Assembly (NCBI GenBank): GCA_002448875.1
Contig: DKAS01000065.1
Location: 28,832-35,286, forward strand
From: Proteobacteria bacterium UBA6920
Lineage (GTDB): Bacteria; Pseudomonadota; Gammaproteobacteria; SG8-11
DNA: 6,455 bases
Reading direction: 5' to 3'
Shown piece by piece: positions 1 to 6,101 of this stretch. A program made the position numbers and the translations under genes. Under the pieces are notes generated by a model that was given only the letters and a program-made list of their open reading frames with translations, did not search any database and was not told the origin of the DNA. Positions within the stretch are counted from its first letter, which is position 1, and each line of letters starts with the position of its first letter.

Positions 1-58
1 GGCGGATCACCGCCGGCAAAGCGCATCGCAAATCTGGCAGGCGCCCCCCCACAACTGA
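1..58 (+). other. GC-rich left edge, possible tail of an upstream gene
   Basis: The first ~58 bases are GC-rich, and the composition switches sharply to AT-rich right afterwards. One forward frame is open from base 2 to a TGA at 56-58, which fits the last 18 codons of a gene lying outside the window. Another forward frame stays open to a TAA at 94-96, so the frame is not decided. A short inverted repeat (GGCGG, 4-base loop, CCGCC) sits at 1-14 and is not followed by a T-run. I do not recognise any protein family in so short a stretch. Confidence 0.2.
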
Positions 59-90
59 AGTACAAAATATGGATATATACCGAGCCATCA

Positions 91-105
91 ATATAATCAT
101 TATTA
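91..105. promoter_or_regulatory. AT-rich palindrome, weak Fur-box-like operator candidate
   Basis: Bases 93-103 read ATAATCATTAT, a perfect 5-1-5 palindrome. Set against the 7-1-7 Fur pattern (TGATAAT-N-ATTATCA), the 15 bases at 91-105 match at 11 of 14 informative positions. The site ends 3 bases before the proposed -35 box, a position from which a bound repressor could block polymerase. The surrounding DNA is very AT-rich, so chance similarity is quite possible. The regulator identity is inference only. Confidence 0.25.
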
Positions 106-108
106 ATA

Positions 109-137
109 TCAACATGTTATGTTAAATATTGTATAAT
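109..137 (+). promoter_or_regulatory. Sigma-70-like promoter of the SCO/cytochrome unit
   Basis: A perfect -10 hexamer TATAAT lies at 132-137. Exactly 17 bases upstream is TCAACA (109-114), which matches the TTGACA consensus at four of six positions. Transcription would begin near base 144 and give a leader of about 58 bases before the start codon at 202. The -35 overlaps the 8-bp palindrome AACATGTT (111-118), which is followed by a second ATGTT copy. Promoter, leader and first gene are all oriented to the right. No other promoter is evident before the second gene. Confidence 0.6.
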
Positions 138-145
138 TTTACGGA

Positions 146-168
146 AATTAGGCCGGGCTTGGCCAATT
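146..168 (+). promoter_or_regulatory. Imperfect inverted repeat in the 5' leader
   Basis: AATT-A-GGCC (146-154) is separated by six bases from GGCC-AATT (161-168). In the transcript this could fold into a hairpin with a 4-bp GC stem, a hexaloop (GGGCTT), and a lower 4-bp AU stem interrupted by one bulged A. It would lie at the very 5' end of the predicted mRNA and leave the ribosome binding site (189-192) free. It could be a 5' stabilising hairpin or a protein-binding site. It is not followed by a T-run, so it is not an intrinsic terminator. Confidence 0.3.
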
Positions 169-188
169 GCATATCCCTATATTTTTAT

Positions 189-192
189 GGAG
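189..192 (+). promoter_or_regulatory. Ribosome binding site that selects the ATG at 202
   Basis: GGAG at 189-192 is 9 bases upstream of the ATG at 202. An in-frame ATG at 187 overlaps this site and has only AT-rich sequence ahead of it with no Shine-Dalgarno match. The translation from 202 also begins directly with a normal signal peptide. The start at 202 is therefore preferred. Confidence 0.65.
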
Positions 193-201
193 TATCATTC
201 T

Positions 202-1083
202 ATGCCGTCCTTTCGTCCCACGCTGTTCCTTACCCTGGCCCTTGGCGGATTTCTCGCGACCCTGACCGGCGCCGGCACCGCTTACGCCCATGACGCCAGC
301 ATGCACACCGACACCGAAAGCGCGGCAACTCAGGAGCAGACGGACCAGGACGAGCACGCCATGCACCACGATCATGGGGCGATGCAATCCAGCGATGAGC
401 ACGCGGCCCATGATATGAGCGGCCACGCGGGCCACGACATGGGCGGCCATGAAGGCCACGATATGAGCGGCCATGAAGGCCATGACATGGGCGGTCACGA
501 AGGGCATGACATGAGCGGCCATGCCGGTCATGAGGACCATTCGGCGCATATGGCGATGATCAAGGGCCAGCACGGCTACACGGTAAAATCGGCGCTCTAC
601 ACCCTGCCGACGGTGAAACTGGTGGATATGCACAAACAGGAAACCAGCGTTCCCGAGCTGTTCGCCGCCGACCAACCGCTGCTGGTGAACTTCATCTTCA
701 CCACCTGCACCACCATCTGCCCCATCATGTCCGCCACTTTCGCCCAGGCCCAGGAACTGCTGGGTGCGGATGTGGCCAAGCTGCGCATGATCTCCATCTC
801 CATCGACCCGGAACAGGATACCCCGGATGCGCTCACCGCCTACGCCGCCAAGTTCAAAGCCGGCAAACAATGGGACTTCTATACCGGCAAACTGGAAGAC
901 GTCAACACCACCCTCAAGGCGTTTGACGCCTTCCGCGGCAACAAGATGAACCATGTACCGCTGACCCTGATTCGCAAAGACCGCAACTCTCCCTGGGTAC
1001 GTCTGGAGGGCTTGACCAGCGCCAAGGATCTGGTGGCGGAATACCGCAAGGTCATGGGCGGCGAACAGATCAGCAAGCAATGA
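202..1083 (+). CDS. SCO1/SenC family copper/redox protein with His/Met-rich N-terminal tail
   Basis: This encodes a periplasmic thioredoxin-fold protein of the SCO1/SenC family, whose members deliver copper to CuA of cytochrome oxidase or act as thiol-disulfide oxidoreductases. Numbering from the ATG at 202 (293 aa): residues 1-29 are a signal peptide ending AYA before HD, though an uncleaved membrane anchor is also possible, as in classical SCO proteins. Residues 30-116 hold 20 His and 8 Met, including five tandem HDM(S/G)GH(A/E)G repeats. The SCO domain spans about 130-285. It has the CxxxC copper site (CTTICP, Cys169 and Cys173), the SIDPEQDTPD family motif (Asp202), and a downstream His251 (NHVP) placed like the third copper ligand. 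All key ligands are therefore present. The His/Met tail is unusual and probably binds copper or another soft metal. The stop overlaps the start of the cytochrome gene (ATGA), so the two are co-translated. The family call is firm; the client protein is unknown because no oxidase gene is visible. Confidence 0.92.
   Translation: MPSFRPTLFLTLALGGFLATLTGAGTAYAHDASMHTDTESAATQEQTDQDEHAMHHDHGAMQSSDEHAAHDMSGHAGHDMGGHEGHDMSGHEGHDMGGHEGHDMSGHAGHEDHSAHMAMIKGQHGYTVKSALYTLPTVKLVDMHKQETSVPELFAADQPLLVNFIFTTCTTICPIMSATFAQAQELLGADVAKLRMISISIDPEQDTPDALTAYAAKFKAGKQWDFYTGKLEDVNTTLKAFDAFRGNKMNHVPLTLIRKDRNSPWVRLEGLTSAKDLVAEYRKVMGGEQISKQ
409..528 (+). repeat. Five tandem 24-bp repeats encoding HDM(S/G)GH(A/E)G
   Basis: Five consecutive 24-base units lie in frame within the SCO-family gene. 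At protein level they read HDMSGHAG, HDMGGHEG, HDMSGHEG, HDMGGHEG and HDMSGHAG, so Ser and Gly alternate at position 4. The DNA copies differ at synonymous positions (CAT/CAC, GAT/GAC, GGC/GGT/GGG). The array is therefore not a fresh slippage product, and the amino-acid pattern seems to be maintained. Each unit brings two His, one Met and one Asp. Confidence 0.9.
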
Positions 1084-2738
1084 GGCATCGGCGCAACGCT
1101 GTGGTCGGTCGTGTTGCCGGCCACCTCTGTCTGGCGCTGCTGCCCCTGGCGGTGGCGGCAGCCGAACCGGATCTCGCCCTGGGCGAAAGCATCTATCTCC
1201 AGGGCCGGTTGCCTTCCGGCGAACCGGTACGCTCTATCACCCAGGGAGATATCGAGCTGTCCGGCAACCAGGTGTCCTGCGCCAGCTGCCACAAGCGCAG
1301 CGGTCAGGGCACGGCGGAAAGCCGCCTGCAGGTGCCGGCCGTCACCAGCGCCGCGCTGTACGAGCGCCGGGAAATCGGCCGCCGTGAGCAAACCCTGCAA
1401 AAATTCCGCGCCATGGACAACAGCATTCTCATGGGCAGCCACCGTCCGGTGTTCACCGAGGATGATGTCTACAACGCCATCGTCAAAGGCGTGGACCCGA
1501 CCGGTCGCCGCCTGGAGCTGATGCCGCGTTATCAGTTGACCCGCGCCCAGGTCGACGGCGTCATCGCCTACATGCGCACCCTGTCGGCGCAGCTCTCCCC
1601 CGGCGTCACCGATAAGACCATCAACTTCGCCACGGTCATCGCCGGCAAGGTCGACGCAACTAAGCGCAAAGCCATGCTCGACGCGATCACCACCTACTTC
1701 GAGATGAAAAATGCCAACACCCGCAATGAAACCGAACGCGCCGAACGCGGGCCCTGGCACAAGGAACCGATGCTTTCCGCCTACCGTAAATGGGAGCTGC
1801 ATACCTGGGAGCTGAGCGGTGACAGTGACAGCTGGGGCAAGCAGCTGGCGGAGCTGTATGCGAAACAGCCGGTGTTCGCCCTGATCGGCGGCCTGACCGG
1901 GGGCAGCTGGGCGCCGATGCACGATTTCTGCGTCAACAACCGGGTGCCCTGCCTGCTGCCCAACGCCAGCTACCTGAGCGCCAGCGATGACGACTTCTAT
2001 AACGTGTACTTCTACCGCGGCACGCTGATCGAGGCGCACTCCCTGGCGGCCTACATCAAGGACGGCAGCGGCGGCGGCAAGCCGCTGCTGCAGGTTTACC
2101 ATGCCGGCGCCGAAGACGCGATCAGCGCCGCGGCCCTGCGCGAGGCCATGAACGGCGGCGCCCAGGTCACGGATATCGCCGTGCCGGAGGACCGGCGGAT
2201 CGACAGCGAATTCTGGCAGGCGCTGAGCAAGGAGCATTCGGGCGCCGATCTGGTACTGTGGCTGCCGGCCGCCGACCTGCAGGACGCGGCCAAGGCGCTC
2301 GCCGGCAACGGCAGGATCTACCTATCCGGCAGCCTGCTGGCGGACTCCTTCGACCACCTGCCGCAGGACCTGCGCGCCCAGGCCTACATGATCTACCCGT
2401 TCGAACTGCCGAGTAAACGGCTGCTGGTGCACACGCGCACGGTCAATTGGGCGCGGTTGTGGAAAATCGATTACACGGACGAAACCATCATCGCCAACAG
2501 CTATTTCATGCTGTCCATGGTGACGGATATTGTCAAGCACCTGCAGAACAACCTGTACCGGGACTATTTCATGGAACGGGCGGAGCACATGCCGGATCGC
2601 GCCACGACACCTTCGGTGTTCCCGCGCGTCAGCCTGGCGCCCGGCCAGCGTTTCCTGTCAAAGGGAAGTTACATCGTCAAGTTCGATGCCGCCAGCAAGG
2701 ACGGCATCGTTCCGGTCAGCGATTGGATCACGCCCTAG
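1080..2738 (+). CDS. Secreted cytochrome c fused to a type-1 periplasmic-binding-protein domain
   Basis: This 552-residue protein has three parts. Residues 1-28 are a signal peptide with an Arg-rich start, a hydrophobic core and an AAA cleavage site before EP. Residues ~30-170 form a mono-heme cytochrome c domain with CASCH (Cys67, Cys70, His71) and a likely axial Met148 in LMPRYQLT, followed by the usual C-terminal helix (VIAYMRTL). Residues ~180-550 resemble the ligand-binding proteins of branched-chain amino-acid ABC transporters; the segment PVFALIGGLTGG followed by APMHDF and NNRVPCLLP matches the family pattern of a Gly-rich loop, then a helix, then a strand ending in Pro. The only Cys pair outside the heme motif is Cys284/Cys291, a possible disulfide. 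The start codon sits in ATGA with the upstream stop and has no clear Shine-Dalgarno of its own, implying translational coupling to the SCO gene. No permease or ATPase is adjacent, so a sensing or electron-transfer role is as likely as transport. The ligand is unknown. Confidence 0.82.
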   Translation: MRHRRNAVVGRVAGHLCLALLPLAVAAAEPDLALGESIYLQGRLPSGEPVRSITQGDIELSGNQVSCASCHKRSGQGTAESRLQVPAVTSAALYERREIGRREQTLQKFRAMDNSILMGSHRPVFTEDDVYNAIVKGVDPTGRRLELMPRYQLTRAQVDGVIAYMRTLSAQLSPGVTDKTINFATVIAGKVDATKRKAMLDAITTYFEMKNANTRNETERAERGPWHKEPMLSAYRKWELHTWELSGDSDSWGKQLAELYAKQPVFALIGGLTGGSWAPMHDFCVNNRVPCLLPNASYLSASDDDFYNVYFYRGTLIEAHSLAAYIKDGSGGGKPLLQVYHAGAEDAISAAALREAMNGGAQVTDIAVPEDRRIDSEFWQALSKEHSGADLVLWLPAADLQDAAKALAGNGRIYLSGSLLADSFDHLPQDLRAQAYMIYPFELPSKRLLVHTRTVNWARLWKIDYTDETIIANSYFMLSMVTDIVKHLQNNLYRDYFMERAEHMPDRATTPSVFPRVSLAPGQRFLSKGSYIVKFDAASKDGIVPVSDWITP

Positions 2739-2741
2739 GGC
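2732..2741. other. 10-bp palindrome spanning the convergent gene junction
   Basis: GCCCTAGGGC is a perfect palindrome that contains the TAG stop of the cytochrome-PBP gene (2736-2738) and ends one base before the stop triplet of the opposing TPR lipoprotein gene (2743-2745). Only 4 bases (2739-2742) separate the two coding regions. The palindrome has essentially no loop and no flanking T-run, so it is a poor intrinsic terminator. Termination for each unit must therefore occur inside the opposing gene or by another mechanism such as Rho. Confidence 0.35.
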
Positions 2742-2742
2742 T

Positions 2743-5106
2743 TCAGAGTTTACCCAGCGTCTCCATGGCCTGTTGCTTGCCAGGATATTCGGTCTTGCCG
2801 GCCACTGCTTTCTGCAAGGCCGCTTTCGCCTTGTCCTTATTGCCCTGCGCCTGATATGCCATGCCCAGGTGGTAGTTGAATATGGCCTGCTCCGGTGCCG
2901 CCTGCACCGCCTGCTCCAGGATGACCACCGCTCTTTCATACTTCTCGTTCATGTACAGCACCCAGCCGACGGTATCCTGATAGGCGGGGTCCTGCAGACG
3001 GGTGAGCGGTTGCACCAGGTCCATGGCCCGCTGCTTGCTCTTGGCGTCGGTCTTGCTGGTGACCAGCAGCATCGCCAGATTATTGGCCAGCGGCGCCGAT
3101 TCGGGGTCCTTGGCCAGATAGGTTTCATACAGAGCGATCGCCTTGTCGGCATCGGTTTTTTCGTAGAACGTCGCCAGGCCAATCACCAGCGCCGAATCGT
3201 CCTTGGTGTTTTTCAGACCGCGCTCGTAAATGGCGGCCACCTGATCGGGCTTGTTCTGCAGGTAATAGGCGGCCGCCAGATTCTGGTAGGGCTTCACCCA
3301 GTCCTTTTTCAGCGCCAGTACGCGATTGAATTCGTCCACGGCCTGCGCCGGTTTGCGGTCCAGCACCAGCAGTTCACCCTTGATATTGTGCAGAGACGCC
3401 GGATCCACCCCTTCGCCCAGCTTGCGATCGAGCAGGGATTGCGCTTCGCCGAAATTCTTGTCCGCCAGGTAGGCCTTGCACAGGGCGCCGATGACTTCGA
3501 CGTTTTTCGGCTCGCGACCCAGCGCCTTCTGCAACGGCGGGATGCTGCCCTTGTAGTCACCCTGGACCTGCGCCAGCACGCCCTGCAGAAACGGCGCCAG
3601 GTGGCTGCCCGGGAACCTGACTTCCGCCTGGTCGATGATCTTCGCCACCTCGACGCGATCGCCCTTGCGCAGCAGCAACTGCACCAGCGTGCCGTAATCC
3701 GCCTCCTTGCGGTCTTCTGCCCGCACCATGGTCTGATACTGCTCGATCGCCGCATCGATGCGGTTCATCTGCATCAACATACCGGCATAATGCTCACGTA
3801 ACTGCCGGTTATCCGGCTCCAGCTCCACGGCACGCTGCATATTGTCTATCGCCTGTTCGTATTCCGAATTGAGCAAATGGGCATGCGCCAGGTTTTCGTA
3901 AATCTTCACCACATTGGGCTGATCGCGCAGCACGGCGCGGAAATCGGCGATGGCCTTGGCGGCATCGCGCCGATTGAGGTAAATGGCGCCGCGCAGCATC
4001 AGCGCATCGTTGTGGCGGGCGTTCTTGGTCAACACTTCGTCCAGCAGCTTCTCGGCGCCGGCGTTGTCGTTCTGTTTGACCAACACCTCGGCCAGATGCA
4101 CGCGGGCATCGTTGGTGGCCGCTTCGGAGATATCCTTGTCTATCAACTCCTGATAGACCTGCTTGGCCTTGTCGACATCGCCCACCCCCAGATACAGACC
4201 GGCCAGGCCGTTGCGCAGCGCTTCGTTTTTCGGTTCCGCCTCGATGTATTCATGCAACTGTTTTTCCGCCCGCTCCTTGCCCATCTGCTTGGCGAGAAAA
4301 TCCACCAGCAGCAGTTTGGCCTGCACGTTATCCGCATTGTCGCTCACCCCCTGACGCAGCGCCGCCTCGGCTTCATCCACCTTGCCCAGCTTCATCATCA
4401 GCGCCGCCAGGCGCGCCCGGTGCCCCAGGTTGGCCGGCTCCAGTTTGACGATATCGCGGAATATCGCCACGCCTTTTTCGTTTTCGTTGCGATTGAGATA
4501 GATACTGCCCAGCAGTATCTGCAGGGCGGCTTCCTGCGGATTGCGTTTGATGCCTTCCTGCAGCAAGGCGATGGCCTTGTCATCCTGTTTATCGTTCAGA
4601 TACAGCGACGCCGCCAGCGCCACCGCTTCCTTGTGGCCGGGATCCTTCTCCAGCACCGCCAGCGCATCCTGCATGCCGCGGGCGGCATCGCCTTTTTTCG
4701 CCAGCGCCGCGCCGCGCAGCGCCTTGGCGTCGAGATAAGAGGCATCGATGCGCAGCGCATCTTCCGCCAGCTCCAGACTCTTGTCATAGCTGCGCGCCGC
4801 CAGATAAATGCGGCCCAGATGATAGCGGGCGCCGGTATGTTTGGCGTCCTCATTGATGATGTACTGATAATGCCCGGCGGCATTCTGCCACTGGTTGAGG
4901 TGCTCCATCGCCTGCGCCATGGCGTAACGGGCGGGGATATCCTTAGGATCGATCTGCAGGGCATTCTGGTATTCGATGCGCGCCTTGTCGTAATTGGCTT
5001 CCGCCTCGTAGGTCTTGGCCCGCTCCATGTACGCCGCTTTGCGCTCCTCCGCGCCGCCGCAGGCGGCCAGCATCGCGATGAGGGTAACTATCGTCAGTTT
5101 TTTCAT
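2743..5106 (-). CDS. Large TPR-repeat outer-membrane lipoprotein, PrsT-like
   Basis: The 787-residue product begins with a lipoprotein signal (MKKLTIVTLI, then the lipobox LAAC with Cys16 followed by GG). No Asp follows Cys16, so outer-membrane sorting is expected. From about residue 25 to the end it is a nearly continuous array of tetratricopeptide repeats, roughly 20 units by helix-pair count. Clear examples are NYDKARIEYQNALQIDP (38-54), NEKGVAIFRDIVKLEP (209-224), EYEQAIDNMQRAVELEPDN (415-433) and the C-terminal TVGWVLYMNEKYERAVVILE (712-731). The overall form, and the final TPR block with its DTVGW motif, resemble PrsT, the TPR lipoprotein of PEP-CTERM/exosortase exopolysaccharide loci. 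PrsT proteins as I recall them are somewhat longer, so this is only PrsT-like. It starts 20 bp after fcl with a purine-rich AGAGAAG just upstream and is probably the last gene of that operon. The likely role is as a scaffold in polysaccharide export or envelope assembly; this is inferred from context. Confidence 0.85.
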   Translation of the reverse strand: MKKLTIVTLIAMLAACGGAEERKAAYMERAKTYEAEANYDKARIEYQNALQIDPKDIPARYAMAQAMEHLNQWQNAAGHYQYIINEDAKHTGARYHLGRIYLAARSYDKSLELAEDALRIDASYLDAKALRGAALAKKGDAARGMQDALAVLEKDPGHKEAVALAASLYLNDKQDDKAIALLQEGIKRNPQEAALQILLGSIYLNRNENEKGVAIFRDIVKLEPANLGHRARLAALMMKLGKVDEAEAALRQGVSDNADNVQAKLLLVDFLAKQMGKERAEKQLHEYIEAEPKNEALRNGLAGLYLGVGDVDKAKQVYQELIDKDISEAATNDARVHLAEVLVKQNDNAGAEKLLDEVLTKNARHNDALMLRGAIYLNRRDAAKAIADFRAVLRDQPNVVKIYENLAHAHLLNSEYEQAIDNMQRAVELEPDNRQLREHYAGMLMQMNRIDAAIEQYQTMVRAEDRKEADYGTLVQLLLRKGDRVEVAKIIDQAEVRFPGSHLAPFLQGVLAQVQGDYKGSIPPLQKALGREPKNVEVIGALCKAYLADKNFGEAQSLLDRKLGEGVDPASLHNIKGELLVLDRKPAQAVDEFNRVLALKKDWVKPYQNLAAAYYLQNKPDQVAAIYERGLKNTKDDSALVIGLATFYEKTDADKAIALYETYLAKDPESAPLANNLAMLLVTSKTDAKSKQRAMDLVQPLTRLQDPAYQDTVGWVLYMNEKYERAVVILEQAVQAAPEQAIFNYHLGMAYQAQGNKDKAKAALQKAVAGKTEYPGKQQAMETLGKL

Positions 5107-5126
5107 GCTTCTCTACCCATTTCCCG

Positions 5127-6101
5127 TCAGGTTCTGATTGTATTGGAATCGACATGGCCCAGGAACCAGTCGTACGTAGCCGCCACGCCAGCGGCCAGGG
5201 GAACTTCCGGCCGCCAGCCCAGGGCGCGAATGCGCGAAATATCCACCAGCTTGCGCGGCGTGCCGTCCGGCTTGCTGTGGTCGTAACGGATTTCGCCGTC
5301 GTAGCCGACAGTGCGGCGCACCAGTTCCGCCAGTTCGGCGATGGTCACGTCCTCGCCGACGCCGATATTGACGAAATCCAGGCCATCATAATAATTCATT
5401 AAATATACGCAGGCCGCGGCGCAATCATCCACATGACAGAACTCGCGGCGCGGCGTGCCGGTGCCCCACAGCTCGACGAAGGGCCGGGCGGCGACTTTCG
5501 CCTCGTGAAACTTGCGGATCATGGCCGGCATGACGTGGGAATTGTGCAGGTCAAAATTGTCGCCCGGACCGTACAGATTGGTGGGCATGGCGGAGATGAA
5601 CCGGCTGCCATGCTGCTTGTGGTAGGCCTGGCACATCTTGATGCCGGCGATCTTGGCCACCGCGTACCACTCATTGGTCGGTTCCAGGGGACCGCTCAGC
5701 AGATAGTCCTCGCGCAGCGGCTGCGGCGCCAGCTTGGGATAGATGCAGGTGCTGCCCAGAAACAGCAGCTTGTTCACCCCGGCTTCATACGCGCCGTGGA
5801 TGAGGTTGGTCTCCATGACCAGATTCTGGTAGATGAAATCCGCGGGATAGGTGTCGTTGGCGAGAATGCCGCCAACCTTGGCCGCGGCAACGATCACGTG
5901 ATCCGGGGCGGTTTCCCGGTAGAACCGCCGCACCGCCACCTGGTCGGTCAGATCCAGTTCGTCACGGCTGCGGCACAGAATATTGCGGTAGCCCTCCTGC
6001 TGCAGGCGGCGGACGATGGCCGAGCCCACCAGGCCGCGGTGCCCGGCGACAAAGATCCTGTCGTCCAGGCCCAGGGCTTTATTCATGGTAGTCATAGGCA
6101 T
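5127..6101 (-). CDS. fcl: GDP-L-fucose synthase
   Basis: This cytoplasmic short-chain dehydrogenase/reductase carries out the epimerase and NADPH-dependent reductase steps that turn GDP-4-keto-6-deoxymannose into GDP-L-fucose. Its length (324 aa) matches the E. coli enzyme (321 aa). The N-terminal Rossmann motif is GHRGLVG (residues 20-26). The catalytic residues of E. coli Fcl all occur with a constant +10 shift: Ser117 and Cys119 in GSTCIYP, Tyr146 and Lys150 in the YxxxK motif of NEWYAVAK, and His189 in [12 protein letters not shown]-like and YGP segments ([13 protein letters not shown], 172-184) are also present. The gene overlaps the end of gmd. Three in-frame ATGs, at 6101, 6095 and 6086, are all compatible with the fold. 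6101 is taken because a GGA lies just before it, but 6095 is about as plausible. Substrate supply from the adjacent gmd makes the assignment secure. Confidence 0.95.
   Translation of the reverse strand: MPMTTMNKALGLDDRIFVAGHRGLVGSAIVRRLQQEGYRNILCRSRDELDLTDQVAVRRFYRETAPDHVIVAAAKVGGILANDTYPADFIYQNLVMETNLIHGAYEAGVNKLLFLGSTCIYPKLAPQPLREDYLLSGPLEPTNEWYAVAKIAGIKMCQAYHKQHGSRFISAMPTNLYGPGDNFDLHNSHVMPAMIRKFHEAKVAARPFVELWGTGTPRREFCHVDDCAAACVYLMNYYDGLDFVNIGVGEDVTIAELAELVRRTVGYDGEIRYDHSKPDGTPRKLVDISRIRALGWRPEVPLAAGVAATYDWFLGHVDSNTIRT

Noticed and set aside
1..14. GGCGG-ATCA-CCGCC inverted repeat as a rho-independent terminator of an upstream gene
   Set aside because: The stem is only 5 bp and is followed by GC-rich sequence with no T-run on the plus strand.
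187..204. ATG at 187 as start of the SCO-family protein
   Set aside because: It has no Shine-Dalgarno, its own sequence overlaps the GGAG that serves the ATG at 202, and it would add five residues ahead of a complete signal peptide.
148..1080. A 310-codon open frame on the minus strand opposite the SCO gene, with repeated AAHV-type units
   Set aside because: Its repeats are just the reverse complement of the His-rich repeats; it lacks a signal or family motif, and the plus strand has a clear SCO domain and ribosome binding site.
879..2237. A 452-codon open frame on the minus strand opposite the cytochrome-PBP gene
   Set aside because: It lies antisense to a gene with a signal peptide, CxxCH and binding-protein motifs. 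GC-rich third positions commonly leave the opposite strand open, and its translation matches no family I recognise.
2530..3801. A 423-codon open frame on the plus strand running from the cytochrome-PBP 3' end into the TPR gene
   Set aside because: It spans two real genes in the wrong frame and strand, with periodic His/Gln/Leu-rich content reflecting the antisense of TPR repeats.
2743..5106. DNA-level tandem repeats in the TPR gene
   Set aside because: The repetition is at the level of the degenerate TPR consensus; I see no long near-identical DNA copies that would mark recent duplication.
3877..5286. A 469-codon open frame on the plus strand opposite the TPR lipoprotein
   Set aside because: It is antisense to the lipoprotein, which has a lipobox and a continuous TPR array; the apparent repeats are the mirror of TPR codons.
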